Assembly: GCA_024291935.2 (NCBI GenBank)
Contig: CM044308.1
Span: 115,408,501-115,472,500 of the forward strand
Direction: 5' to 3'
DNA length: 64,000 nt
Source of the DNA: Okapia johnstoni
Taxonomy: Eukaryota; Chordata; Mammalia; Artiodactyla; Giraffidae
In this document: positions 20,354-32,109 of the stretch, piece after piece
Position numbering within the stretch: the first letter of the stretch is position 1
Layout of the letters: the number at the start of each line of letters is the position of its first letter
Position numbers and translations under genes: made by a program
The notes under the pieces: generated by a model
Told to the model about the DNA's origin: nothing
Databases searched by the model: none
Seen by the model: only the letters and a program-made list of their open reading frames with translations

Positions 20354-22985
20354 TCACTGGCAGAAGTTTATCCTTTTTAAATAAGCCTGAACCCATGCTT
20401 CTTTTTGCAAGACACAAGCCTCTAGGCCTCCAGTCAGCTTCAATCTGTGGGCAGAGAATGGAAGAGGGACTGAGTCACCTGAGTCACCCCTGGGTGCCAC
20501 ACACAAGCCCCATGACCCCCCATTGCTCCTGGATGCCCCTGAGCTGTCCTGTAAAATGAAGTGTTACATAAGATCTATGATGTGTACACTGGGAGGAACA
20601 CCCAAGCTTCAGCGGGGGTTGAGGGGGAGTGGTAGTTCTTTAAATTGCATTTTCTGGACCCTTTGGTGGATTCAGTGTATCAGGGTAGAGCAAAGGCTGT
20701 AGACAACCTGCTAGCATAGAAACAAATCCTCTCCTAGAATACCTCTGAGAGTTCACCTGCTCCATCTTTTCATATGTCTCTATCCATTTGCGACCCCCTA
20801 ATCTTTGGGTAAACTCCAGGAGTTGGTGATGGACAGGGAGGCCTGGCGTGCTGTGATTCATAGGGCTGCAAAGAGTCGGACACGACTGAGCGACTGAACT
20901 GAACTGAATCATTGCTTTGGGGTGTGTGTGTGTGCGTGTGTGTGTGTGTTTCTTTTCTGATCTGTCCACCTCCCAAACTTGGCTGTTGTCCAAAAACCAT
21001 GGATCAGTTCTGCCTTTAATTATCTCGACGACCTTAGACAAATTTCTCTAATTCCCTGAACCTCAGTTTTCATGATGATGAAAATGTGTGCCCCAGGAGA
21101 GTTAGCTGACTGAGATAATACACATGAAAGTGTCTCATGTCTCACAGACACTGCGTGTCAAGTGTAAGATACCTCCTTGGAGCTTTGTAGGGACCCTGTG
21201 ATGCAACTATTGTGGTTATGCCACTTCACAGCTCAGGAGCGCTGAGAGCTACTCAGATAATCAGGTTCAGAAAAGTTACCTGCTCTAAGTCACCCAAGGT
21301 TATAGGTTGGCAAATCCAGAGACAGGAACTAATTGAGACTCCCTCACTCGTACCATCACACAGTAGTGCCTGGAGCTTTTACGCTCTGGGCATAAAATGT
21401 GAAGATATAATACTTGGCGCCTTGGAGCTTTAAGAAACCTACGTCACTGCGGGAGCACAGATGCTCTCCCTAGCGTCCACTCTTGGATCTGCACCCAAGA
21501 TTTTGGCAGGCTCGATGGCTTGGTTAAAAAAAAAAAAAAAAGAAAAGAAAAAACCCTGAATCTAATGGAGCATCGCCATCTAGCGTCTCCTCCTCTAATC
21601 CCAGGTGGCTCTGGAGAAGCAAGTTAGGGACGGAAGAGGATCCATTGCTTACATGAGACGGTTTTTGTAGGAGCAGGTGGAGCTGGTGTTCTTGTAACAC
21701 TGGATTTTCTTCAGAGAAATCTTCCTCTTCACCGTTAGGAAACAGCAATTGGAGGATGAGACGTGCACTAGGACAGAAGCACAAGAATGGGCTGCATTCG
21801 TTTCGCGACCCGCACCGAGCTCCTCTCATCCAGGATGGAGGGGGCGGGAAACGCTTCCAGGACAGGCTCAGGCTTTGGGGCCACATCCAAAGGACGCTAC
21901 TGGCTCAGCAGCCACCTCGTTCTGTATTCAGGCAGAATCAGGACAGTGGGGTTCAGATCCCCGGCCCCGACAAAACAGCTGTGTGGCTTTGGTCAAGATG
22001 AGCCTTTCCTCTGAACTCCAGACCTCCCAGCTGTAAAACGAGACTTTTTAGACTGATTTCTAAAGGCCCTTCTAGCTGTGACATCCCACCGCTAGTGCAT
22101 GGGTCTGCCCCACTTTGGGGCTCAAGGGCCCTGGGGCCCTGGTGAGTCTGATTCAACTGCAATCCGCTATTTGGGGCGGGATTAGAGACTGTGCTAGGAG
22201 CTTAAACTCGAAGAAGTGATCAGGAAAGAGCTTCCAGGAACCGCCAAGCTTTCCCCCACTCCCAACCACTCCAGAAGGGCCTCTGCCCTGTTCACAGCTC
22301 TGACCCCCAAGTTCCACTCTGCGGGTTTGCAACCCCACCCCACAGCCCACCCTCAAAAGACTTGCATTTCAGACCTCCTAGTTTGACTGCTTGCAAAGCC
22401 TGTTTCATATGTCTGTCGTTAGGTCAGTATTCTCTCACCAGCTTTAGAGGGTAGGCATAATCAAATCCCAAATTACTGATGGCAAAACCAGAGTTTGGGA
22501 GGTCAAGAGACTTGCCCAAGGTTAGCCAATCTGTCCTGACCTCAGATTCTGCCTGGTGGAGGCAAGACCCCTGTCATTCCCTCCTCTGAACCTCAGGCCT
22601 CCACCTTGGCCTAAATGACCTCACCACTTCTACCCATCAGTCTGCAGGGTCTAGACGAAGCAGACCTCCTTTGATTGAAGGGAGGGGCTCAGTGGTCTGT
22701 GTGGACCTCAGATTCACTTTTCTCTTGCTGACCCCCTGCCCCCATCCAAGACATCCCTTCCTCCTCTTTGGGGAAAATTCTTCCCGAAGGAGTGGAGATG
22801 GAGGCAGGGAGCTCAAGGTGAGCCTGTTTCCCCACCCCGCAACCCCAGAGTGCCTGCCTGAGTCTCCGCCCTCCCCAAAGAGAAGCAAAGTGACTCCAGC
22901 CAAACTCACTGCTCTTGGCGTCCACATCCTGTAACCACATCCCGGACAGCAGCAGGCACACCAGTGCAGCGATGATGAGCTTCAT
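20354..22985 (-). CDS. CCL1: CC chemokine CCL1 (I-309/TCA-3), three exons
   Basis: Secreted chemokine; the family member acts on CCR8 on monocytes, Th2 and regulatory T cells. On the minus strand the coding exons are 22985-22910, 21767-21653 and 20444-20354, with GTGAGT and GTAAGC donors and TAG and CAG acceptors, for 93 residues. Residues 1-23 form the signal peptide (IIAALVCLLLSGMW). The mature chain has C33-C34, C49, C57, C74 and C92, the six-cysteine pattern special to CCL1, and the N-glycosylation sequon N52-T-S. QCYKNTSSTCS and EAC closely match the human protein. The frame stops at CQ, whereas the human protein, as I recall it, ends CPSKRK; adding one base after the last Cys codon would align the two ends and their stops. 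It lies opposite to CCL8, as in the human cluster. Identity is confident; the effect of the short tail is unknown. Confidence 0.93.
20808..20912 (+). mobile_element. BovB 3' end in CCL1 intron 2
   Basis: CCAGGAGTTGGTGATGGACA, GGAGGCCTGGCGTGCTG, GAGTCGGACACGACTGAGCG and the ACTGA repeat tail mark the BovB 3' terminus. Confidence 0.93.
20921..20951. repeat. (TG)n microsatellite
   Basis: GTGTGTGTG with one TGCG interruption, just after the BovB tail. Confidence 0.9.
21525..21553. repeat. Poly(A) run
   Basis: At least 16 consecutive A, then GAAAAGAAAAAA; 100 bp from the donor end of CCL1 exon 2. I see no clear retroelement attached. Confidence 0.85.
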
Positions 22986-23078
22986 CTCGGGTTGTCCGGC
23001 TCAGATCTCCCTGCAAGGGTCTCAGTGAGTCTGGTGAAGCGAAGAGATCTCCTCTGGTCTATCCTGCAGGGCCCAGGG

Positions 23079-23086
23079 CTTTTATC
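23079..23086 (-). promoter_or_regulatory. CCL1: CCL1 TATA box
   Basis: On the minus strand GATAAAAG lies 94 bp before the CCL1 start codon, predicting a 5' UTR of about 65 nt. Confidence 0.7.
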
Positions 23087-23099
23087 ATTAGACCTGGGT

Positions 23100-23109
23100 G
23101 GGGTTTTCC
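23100..23109 (-). promoter_or_regulatory. CCL1: kappaB-like site next to CCL1 TATA box
   Basis: The minus strand reads GGAAAACCCC, a full fit to GGRRNNYYCC, 14 bp upstream of the TATA-like box. NF-kappaB control is usual for inflammatory chemokines; binding here is inferred. Confidence 0.45.
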
Positions 23110-23541
23110 AAGCCCCAGTGCAGAGGTGGGGAAGCCACAGTTACTCATGTCCAGTGACCACGTGGAAAATGCCTTTCTCCAACTCTCCTGGGAGGTGAGA
23201 GGTGTAGGAAAAGTTCCCCAAGCACAGGTGCAGATAAGGATCTTGAGAGGCTGAGTAGCCGTCCCAGCTGAGTAGGATGCAGAGAAAATTGAATGAGAGG
23301 AAGTGGCCTCTATGTGCCTCCTCTGACCTCATGTCTTTCCATCCAGCAATGGAGTCACTGTCTCAGGAACATGGCTGAGCAGAAGAGCTCTGCAGCAGCA
23401 CGGAGGAGACACACCTGGGTTTAAATCCCACATCTGCAAATCAGTGGATGCATAAACTCACCTTAGTCACATCTCTCATGCAAAATGGTAAGAGTAACTC
23501 AAGTCTCACGGGTGTGAGGGGAGCATTAAATAAGATCTGCT

Positions 23542-23751
23542 GGGGCTTCCCTGGTGGTCCAGGGGCTAACACTCTGTGCTCCCAATTCCAGGGGCATGGG
23601 TTTGATCCCTGATCAGGGAATTTGATCCCACATGCCATAGCTAAGAGTTTGCGTGCCTCAATGAATATTAAAGATCCTCCGTGCTGCAACTAAGACCCAA
23701 CAAAGCCAAACAAGTACTAATAAGTAATTTTAAAAAATCAGTGAATTTAAA
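23542..23751 (+). mobile_element. CHR-type SINE with TSD
   Basis: GGGGCTTCCCTGGTGGTCCAG head to an A/T-rich tail. Flanks AAATAAGATCTGCT (23528-23541) and AAATAAGGTCTGCT (23752-23765) are a 14-bp duplication with one change. Confidence 0.93.
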
Positions 23752-24261
23752 AAATAAGGTCTGCTATGTCAAGGGCCTGGCCCAGATAGCTGCAAATTCT
23801 ATTTTCCCAATCACAACATTTTTCAACAGCCTGCCCTGTTCTCGGTCCTTGGTTAGCCTCAGGGAAGACAACTACCAAGAAGATGCAAGTCATTGCCGTT
23901 TCACTCACAGATAAATAAGGAAAAGCCAGTTGGTGCAAGGACAGTAGGGGATGTGCCATGTGGAGGGCACAGGGGAGGTCTGGGAACTGCCCACAAGGGA
24001 GACCTCACAGAGGAATGTTCTTCAAGCAAAGTCTCCAGCAGGAAGGCTGTTAAGTGGAAAGGGGCCTGTCCATAGAGGAAGGAGCTTGTGTGAAGACAGC
24101 TAGGCATGAAGGACAGTGAGCAATTGGCCAGAGAGACATGTGACTGGCCAGTGACCCAGTGCCAGGTCATGAAGACTTGGTGTGCAGTGCAGATGCATGG
24201 AGTAAGCAGCACATAATAGGTGCTCAAGAAAGGTAGCTGGGCCATGTCTGTGTATTAAGAT

Positions 24262-24766
24262 CACAAGGTTGATAAAAAGGAACACATTTGAGTCAATCCT
24301 AACGAGGTGGATGAACCTAGAGCCTATTATACAGAGTGACGTAAGTCAGAAAGAGAAAAACAAATATCGTATACTGACACATATATATGGAGTCTAGAAA
24401 GATGGTACTGAGGAACCTATTTGCAGAGCAGCAGTGGAGACACAGACATAGAGAACAGACTTATGGACATGGAGGTGGGGGTTGGAGGAGAAAGGAGAGG
24501 GTGAAATGTACAGAGAGAATAACATGAAAACATACACTGCCATACATAAAATATATAGCCAATGGGAATTTGCTGTGTGACTCAGGGAACACAAACCAGG
24601 GCTCTGTAACAACCTAGAGGGGATGGGGAGGGAGGTAAGAGGAAGGTTCAAGTGGGAGGGGATATGGGTAAACCTATGGCTGATTCATGTCGATGTTTGG
24701 TAGAAACCAACACAATACTATAGTGCTATTATCCTTCAATTAAAAATAAATAAATTTTTAAAAAGG
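24262..24766 (+). mobile_element. L1 3' end (5'-truncated)
   Basis: GGATGAACCTAGAGCCTATT, AGTCAGAAAGAGAAAAACAA, GGGAATTTGCTGTGTGACTC, CTATGGCTGATTCATG and the tail CAATTAAAAATAAATAAA are the ruminant L1 3' end. Confidence 0.92.
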
Positions 24767-24769
24767 CTG

Positions 24770-24960
24770 GGACTTTCCTGGTGGTCCAGTGGTTAAGAAG
24801 ATCAGGATTCGATCCTTGATCAGAGAACTAAGATCCCGTGTGCTGTGGAGCAGCTGAGCCTGTGCACCACCACTAGAGTCCATAGGCCACAACGAAGATT
24901 CTGGGTGTTGCAACTAAGACCCGTTACAGTTAAATTAATGAAGTAACTAATTATTCAAAA
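24770..24960 (+). mobile_element. CHR-type SINE after an L1 tail
   Basis: GGGACTTTCCTGGTGGTCCAG head, TGCAACTAAGACCCG near the end; inserted at or in the L1 poly(A). Confidence 0.88.
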
Positions 24961-24964
24961 AACC

Positions 24965-26780
24965 ATGATGCCAACTTGATAGTTTCCTGTGGTCAGTGGG
25001 CTGAAATGCAAACTGCTGACCTGGCCATTTGTAACTCAGGTGATGTCTCCATGGATTCCTGTGTATTTGCAGCTCTCTGCAGATGTCACATGCTTTCTTA
25101 TCTCCAGGATTTGCTGCCACTGTAAGCTCCACCCACAGGGCCCTCCTCATTGTCTCCCTCTGTGAATTTTCTACCCATTGCAAACACCAGTGTCTCTGTA
25201 AAGACCCTTCTGCCATCCCCAGCAGAGAGTCGTTCAGCCCTCTTTGAACCCCTCTGTGCCTGGCTCTTCCACATGAAGGTCTTACATCCTCACAACCCCT
25301 CCGCTCCATGTATTCTTCATCCTAACACCTGGGTGGGAGTCCTGGCATGTCAGAGATGAAATTCCCCTTGAAGATCACCTGCAGCAGGGGCTTGAAAAGT
25401 GTCCTGGGGGAGGAAAAAAACTGCAAAAATACCTTCGCTCCATTTCAGAAGCAGCATCAAAACAAATGTGCCTGTACATGTTGTGGGGCAAGAATGGGAA
25501 GCTCAAGGTAATTCAGGCACCAGCAGATAAGAATTCAGTAGGGTCTCTTCCTATTACTGATGGGAAAAAATGAGTCTCAGAAGGAAGAAACTGACTTTGC
25601 CAAGGTTATACTGAGACTTCACTGCACAGATGGAATGGTGAACCCTGGGGCATCTGGCCATCTGACCGCCATGTACAGCCACCTCTGAGAACACACTTTC
25701 ATGAAGGACCACAGCTAACGGTTGCCTTGCTCCATCAGTTCTTTCATAGACTAGCTGCTTCCTGCTACCTGAAAAGTACTTAAAGCAGTTGAAATCTCAA
25801 AGTCAATCTCCTATTCCCTTTGCCCTCACAGACTGATCCTTTTTTATTCCTTGACTGTCACTTTAGTGGGTCTCAAAGAGGAAGGAGATAAAGGGACATG
25901 ATCAGTTGGCCAAAGGTAACTGCAGATCCTTTAGACTCACTTGGGACACAGTGAGGAGCCGGGTGGCCACCCAGGAAATTTTTCACTCTCCCCTCCTTCT
26001 GGGTTTGCTGCCCAGCCCACTTGAGACAAGGACGGGGCTGCCCCTCCAGCAGTTCACTTCCCCTCCTCCCCCTCACTGTGGCCACCGCAAACCCAGGACA
26101 GGAAAAGAGAAGACAGAAAGACTTAGTCATGCCTCCCCCTTTCCCAGCTCCCGCAGTACCAAGAGGTACCGGCCGGAGGCTCCTACCACATGGAAACCTA
26201 GCATCTCATACGGTACCTCCCCCAACCCAATCCCATCTCTTCTTGCCCAGGCCTGGCACAAAGCACAAGCCAAGTAATAACTCAATAAAAAATTCACGGC
26301 CTTGAATGAGATGGGTCAGAACTGCATAGATGATGGAGAGATAAGAAATGGTCTGCAGCATCAACACTGAATCAGTTTCTCATGGGAACGACCCTTTTCT
26401 TAGTTAGAAGTTTAAAAACTAACATGTGCCTACAGAAAGGTTTTCTTATCAGTCATCTTTGGTGAAGTGGGGACCAATTTACTGAGGATGGGTAGAGGTC
26501 AGACAGAGTTCAACCGGTGTGAGTTCATCTGAAGATCACCTCTTCCCCAGGTTCTTGTCTAAACCCTGCTGGCCTGGGGGAATTGGAGCCTGGCCCTGCC
26601 TGCCACCCCTCCAGTTACATTTCAGCCTGATTCTTCAGACCCAGACACAGAAACCAATGGTGAGAGGTGTCATTTGCCTGACATTAACAGCTGCGGGAAT
26701 CCTGGCCTCCCATTGTCCATCTCTGGGGCCAAATTTTCTGAGTTCTCTCACTTAGGGAGGAAGTGTGTTTGGCCTCAGAA
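24965..26780. other. Intergenic, no gene seen
   Basis: No coding signature. About 25545-25640 resembles a MIR fragment (GATGGGAAAAAATGAGTCTCAG). The rest is unclassified. Confidence 0.4.
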
Positions 26781-26784
26781 GCAA

Positions 26785-26885
26785 CTGGGTCAGATTTCAG
26801 CCCCACTCCTTTTTAGCTGTGTGACTTTGGGTAAGTAACTTCACGCTTCTGAGCCTTAATTCCTTCATTCTTCAAATCCAGTGCC
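26785..26885 (+). mobile_element. MIR fragment
   Basis: AGCTGTGTGACTTTGGGTAAG and GAGCCTTAATTCCTTCATTC are the MIR core. Confidence 0.75.
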
Positions 26886-27087
26886 TAATGGATCTGGTAA
26901 AACTCTCCATTATTTTCAAAGTAAACTCCCCAATCATAACCTCACTTTGGGCTCTTTAAAGGATTCAATGAGATGTCTCACCTTATCTTGGAACACAGGA
27001 GGAAGGAAGGAAGGGAAAGGGAAAACTAAGAAGGGCAGGAAGGAGGAGAGAGGAAAAGAAAGTTGGATCATCCAAAATCACTGCGGA

Positions 27088-27387
27088 GGCTTAGAGAATA
27101 AACTTATAATTGTCTGGGGTGAAGGGTGGGGAGAAGAGATAGTTACGGAGTTTGGGATGGTCCTGTACTCATTGATATATTTCAAATGGATAATCAACAA
27201 GGACCTACTGTAGAGCATGTGAAATTCTGCTCAATGTTATGTGGCAGCCTGGATAGGAGGGGAGTTTGGGGGAGAATGGATACATGTATGTGTAGGGACA
27301 AGCCCCTTTGCTGTCTACCTGAAGCTATCTCAACATTGTTAATTGGCTATATTCCAATACAAAATTAAAAGTTTAAAATTAAAAAAA
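27088..27387 (+). mobile_element. L1 3' end with TSD
   Basis: 5'-truncated ruminant L1 ending in an A-run. Flanks AAAATCACTGCGGA (27074-27087) and AAAATCACTGTGGA (27388-27401) are the target duplication. Confidence 0.92.
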
Positions 27388-27399
27388 AAAATCACTGTG

Positions 27400-28065
27400 G
27401 AATACCTAAAATATGCCAGGCCCTGGGGACATAGCAGGCATAAGACGGATACCAGGCCTGCCCCGTGGGACTTATAGCTCACTGCAGGAGGCACATACTG
27501 GGAGCTGAGGTCAATGCTTGAGAATAGACCTCGTGTCCTGTGAGCTGCAGAGTACAGGGAAGTGCTTACCCCGGGGCCTGACACGTTGTAGAAGTTCAAT
27601 AAAGCCACACCCCGCTCCCTCTTTGTCCCTCAATCCTAGACCATCTGGGACTTCACCATAGGACCCAGGCAGTGACAGCACTTCCCCATCCGGGAGCCGC
27701 ATCCGGGCTTTCTGTCTTCAGCCACAGGAACTCAGTGTCCCCTCCAGGGGCATTGTCCCCGTGTCTGCACCTGGCTGCTTCCCGTAAGCACAAGCTCAGC
27801 CACAGTGTCCCCAGCACTCAAAACCCTTGAACTGAAAACGCTTTCTTGTGCTTCCCAGCATCTCTTACCCTCAGCCTGGGTTCCCTTGTCCCCCATCGTC
27901 TCTCTAACATTCAGCATATTTGTGCTTTTAAGGAGGCCTGTGTTACCCACCTCTCAGTGACAAAGCGAACAAGGCATCAAGCATCTTTTGTAGCAGCCGC
28001 GACCCAGGGATGCCCAAAGAATGTCGGGGATGCCCAAAGAATGTCACAGCAGATATGGTCACTAA
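27400..28065. other. Intergenic, no gene seen
   Basis: 27400-27500 looks like a MIR remnant (ATGCCAGGCCCTGGGGACATAG). A direct repeat GGGATGCCCAAAGAATGTC occurs at about 28007-28044. Confidence 0.4.
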
Positions 28066-28067
28066 GG

Positions 28068-28522
28068 TGTTTTTTTTTTTTTTAACTTTTTATTCTATAT
28101 TGGAGTAGCCAATTAACAATGCTGTGATAGTTTCAGGTGGACAGCAAAGGGACCTGTCCCTTTGGACAGCAACCATACATATACATGTATCCATTCTCCC
28201 CCAACCTCCCCTCCCATCCCGGTTGCCACGTAACATTGAGCAGAGTTCCCTGTGCTAGGCAGTAGATCCTTGATGGTTGTCCATTTAAAATATAGCTGTG
28301 TGTACATTCCATCCCAAATTGCCTAATATCTCTTCTCCTCATTCTTTCCTGCTGGCAGCCATAAGTTTGTTCTTTATGCCTGTGAGTCTGTTTCTGTTTT
28401 GTAGATAAATTCATCTGTATCATTTCTTTCTAGATTCTTCATATAAGGGATGTCATATGATATTTTTCTTTCTCGGTCTGACTTATTTCACTCAGGATGA
28501 CAATCTCCAGGCCCATCCACGT
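28068..28522 (-). mobile_element. L1 3' end, antisense
   Basis: Starts with a T-run (complement of the poly(A)), then AATTAACAATGCTGTGATAG, TGAGCAGAGTTCCCTGTGC, and ends in the ORF2 complement TTTCACTCAGGATGACAATC. Confidence 0.92.
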
Positions 28523-28589
28523 ACCAGTTTTTCAATTTGTGTCCTCAGCTGTGGAACTCCTGAGTGACAGCCACTCAGCCCACTGTTCA

Positions 28590-28890
28590 GAGGTGAGGTC
28601 CAAATGTCTTGGCTCCGCTTACACGGTCCTGAACAATGTGGTCCCCAGAGCTCTAGCCCCACACACGCGGGGAACTCACTGCCCCTTCTGCCTGCGATGC
28701 TTGTTCCAGTTTTATCTGTCAGACTACCTGCAGGCTGCCCCCGACCCCACTCCACCACTGAGCTCCAGCATGAAGCAGGCTCACTCCTTGCACTCTAGGA
28801 ATTGCCTGGTGGTCCACACCCTTCTCTTGTCTGGAAGCTCCTGAAGGGCAGGAGTGCCTCTGTCATGCTTCCCATTTCATGCCCCAGCAC
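28590..28890 (+). mobile_element. L2 3' fragment
   Basis: CCCCTTCTGCCTGCGATGC and GGAAGCTCCTGAAGGGCAGG with a CCCCAGCACCCC end match the L2 3' region. Confidence 0.65.
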
Positions 28891-28899
28891 CCCTTCCAG

Positions 28900-29935
28900 G
28901 GAAGATGCACAGTGACTCTTGTCATCCCCCTGCCGCAGATGAGTAGTGGATGCCCTGGAGGTGAAAGGAGTCCTACGGGTAGCAAGTGACAATATTAGGA
29001 TGAACAGCTCTGGCCCAAACCCTTTGCTTGTTTATACTCCCCTGGACCCTCTACAACATGCAATTGGACCACTTCCCCAGTGTGCTGATGGGCACCATTC
29101 CACACGTGGGATGCTGGTGACATCTCAATTTCTGATGTGCTGATTCATCCATCTATTCACTCACTCATTCACTCAGTAAACATCTTCTGAGGGCCTGCTT
29201 GGTACTCAGGCAATCAGGCGAGAGAGGAGAGCTGACCACATAGCCAGGGTCTCGAAAGGGAAACAGATATGCAAACCAACAAGCGGGTACAGGCGGTCAG
29301 GGCTGCTTAATATGCAGACCAGGCTCTGCACGTGTCCAGTGTGGGGGAAGAAGGCACTCAATGGGGTGCAACGTGGCATCTTGTCTGGGCCTGGAAGGAT
29401 GAAGGTAGGAATTTACCAGAGTGGGGTGGAGGGGGTGGGGATTGGATAGCATGCTGTGTGTGGTTATGAGGGTGGGCTCTGCCTGGCCCTGGCCCCAGTT
29501 CCTCTGTACACTATCTGTGTGACTTTTCCTTTCTTAACCTCTCAACCTCATCTCCAAATAATGCTATCTGCTCACAGGCTTGTTTGAGAATTAAACGTGG
29601 CATATCCCTTAAGGAAAATTGAACAATTGTTGTATGGCTTGCTAACAGATGACGTGGAGCAGATGTGTCTGGAGTATGGGGGAAGGAAGTGGGCCTGCAG
29701 GGAGAGGCTGGAAATGGAGCCCAGAGGACCTGGGCCATATTCACAAGATTCTGTTTCCTGGGCTCGAGCCTTGGAACCTGGGCCTGTTGTCAGTGGAGAA
29801 AGGGCCTTAAGTCATCTTTTGCTCAGGCCAAGGATGTGGTCAGGTTTGTGGTTTGCACTGTGGGCTTGTGCTGGAGCCTGCAGGACCCAATGAATGGAAG
29901 AGGGTGGTAGGACCAGGGGATTTGAAAGAATCCAG
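28900..29935. other. Intergenic with a MIR fragment
   Basis: MIR-like text at 29480-29600 (TCTGTGTGACTTTTCC, CTCAACCTCATCTCC). No gene seen; overlapping short frames on both strands lack domains. Confidence 0.4.
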
Positions 29936-29937
29936 GA

Positions 29938-30230
29938 GAAGGGAGGGACGAATTGAAAAAGTAACATTGAAACATGTACATTACCATATGTAAAATAGAT
30001 AGCCAGTGAGAATTTGCTGTATTTATCAGGGAGCTGAAACCCAGTGCTATGTGACAACCTAAAGGGGTGGGATGGATGGGAGCTGAGAGGAAAGTTCAAG
30101 AGGGGGGGGACATATGTATGTACCTATGGCTGATTCATGGTGATGCAGAGCCGAGACTGAGACAATATTGTATAGCAGTTATCTTCTAATTAAAAATAAA
30201 TTTATTTTTAAAAACCTGAAAAAAAAAAAA
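29938..30230 (+). mobile_element. L1 3' end with exact 13-bp TSD
   Basis: Heavily 5'-truncated ruminant L1 ending in a poly(A). AAAGAATCCAGGA flanks it exactly at 29925-29937 and 30231-30243 (the first As could belong to the tail). Confidence 0.94.
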
Positions 30231-30748
30231 AAAGAATCCAGGAATGGTGACAGGTAAGGAGATGTGGTACTTCTGCAGAAAAAGGGTGAAAAATCGGGAA
30301 ACAGGGTTTCTGGGCTCTGCTGCTGGTTATCTGTGAAATTTGAGGCAGGTCACTTTCCCTCTCTGGGCCTTAGTTCTCCCACCTAAAATGCGGCATTGTT
30401 ATACATTCTGGTACAAGGGCCCACACTCTATGCTGGCTCTCTTGCTGGACATTGGTAACAGTCATTTTTACTTATCTTTGGTGAGCTTTATCTTTCTTTC
30501 CATTCCTATGCTGTTTCTACTTACATTTTATCTTCTTTCAAGAATACTGGTCTTGTCTTTTTAATTTTGATATAATGGTGAATTGAAATAAGTTATTTGC
30601 AGTTGTAGATTAATTGTATTCTTAGTAAGAAAATTTGAAAGATAATGATTGATCAAACCAATTTTATAATTTTTCTTTCCATTGGAGAAGTAACTTATTC
30701 ACTATATTAAAGGGAAAAACACTGTTAAAAAAATAAATAAAATGTAGG

Positions 30749-30955
30749 GTTGTTGTTGTTTAGTCACCAAGTCGTGTCCAACTCTCTGCAACTCATTGGA
30801 GTGTAGCCACCAGGCTCCTCTGTCCATGGGATTTCCCAGGCAAGAATACTGGAGTGGGTTGCCATTCCTTTCTCCAGGGGATCTTCCTGACTCAGGGATT
30901 GAACCCATGTCTTCTGCTTGGCAGGTAGATTCTTTACCACTGAGCCACTTGGGGA
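30749..30955 (-). mobile_element. Bov-tA SINE
   Basis: Reverse orientation: GTTGTTGTTGTTTAGTCACC start, CCATGGGATTTCCCAGGC, and TTTACCACTGAGCCAC end. Confidence 0.94.
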
Positions 30956-31411
30956 GGTTGGCCTAAATCAGTGACTCTTTCCCTGGAAATGAGATTCATA
31001 TTAGGATGATTCAGGAAGCTTTTATCAAAAGACACTTGCTTGAACCTCACTGTGGACTTTTGTATTCTGAGTTCAAGGTCATTGGAGTATCATGAAAGGG
31101 CTCTCCAGATAATCCAGTCCTACTGCTGCCCTCACTGGATGGCTACTAAGACCCTGTCTGGTTTGGCATTAAATGATGTTCTGGGTCTCCAAGTGCAAAC
31201 AGAGCCCCAACCACAAGATACATCCTAAACAGCCCCGTCTTCCATCCGACATGGAATGGTAGCCTTTTGGATCAGGTCTTAACAGGCCATAACTGCTGAG
31301 GGAACCTGCCGGGGCAGTCCTCCTGCCCTTGCTGATGAGGATCAAGGGAAACAGAGCTTAGCAGGGCTCATTGCAGCCTCTAAGGATTTGGATCCCATCC
31401 ACCCTAGGAGC

Positions 31412-31595
31412 TGCTTCCCCCGTGGCTCAGTGGTAAAGAATTAGCCTGCCAATGCAGGAGACCCAGGTTTGATTCCTGGGTTGGAAAGATCCCCTGGAGG
31501 AGGAAATGGTACCCAGCTCCAGTATTCTTGCCAGGAGAATCCCATGGACAGAGGAGCCTGGTGGGCTACAGTCCATGGGGTCAAGCACCCACCAC
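31412..31595 (+). mobile_element. Bov-tA SINE with exact 13-bp TSD
   Basis: TGCTTCCCCCGTGGCTCAG head; body ends at GGGGTCAAGCACCCA, so it is 3'-shortened. CCACCCTAGGAGC flanks it at 31399-31411 and 31596-31608. Confidence 0.93.
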
Positions 31596-31854
31596 CCACC
31601 CTAGGAGCCAGACCCATCTAAAATTTAGAAAGCTCCCACAAAACCAGAAGTTCAGAGGCCTGGCAGGCAAGACCTGGACTTGGATTTTGAGTGTTTTGTC
31701 ACCTCAGTTTTGTGGTTGTTGAGCTGTCATGCCCTGAACCAAGAATGCCTGCTTTGTAAAGTCCCTGTGAGTATTCAGGGGTCAAGTGTGAGCCAAATCA
31801 GCCTGGCCCTCAGGAGGACTATCAGGACAACTGGGGTGAACCATCGCATCTCAC

Positions 31855-32054
31855 TGGGTTCCCTAGTGACTCAGATGGTAAAAGAATCTGCCCACAATGC
31901 GGGAGGTTTTGGTTCAGTTCCTGGGAAGGGAAGATGCCCTGGAGGAGAGCGTAGCAACCCACTCCAGTATTCTTGCCTGGAGAGTTCCAAGGACAGAGGA
32001 GCCATGCGAGCTACAGTCCCTGGGGTAGCAAAGAGTTGAACACAACTGAGCTAC

Positions 32055-32098
<44 letters not shown>

Positions 32099-32099
32099 T
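31855..32099 (+). mobile_element. Bov-tA SINE with (AC)n tail and TSD
   Basis: GGGTTCCCTAGTGACTCAG head to GAGTTGAACACAACTGAGC, then (AC)n at 32058-32094. CATCTCAC flanks at 31847-31854 and 32100-32107. Confidence 0.93.
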
Positions 32100-32109
32100 C
32101 ATCTCACAT

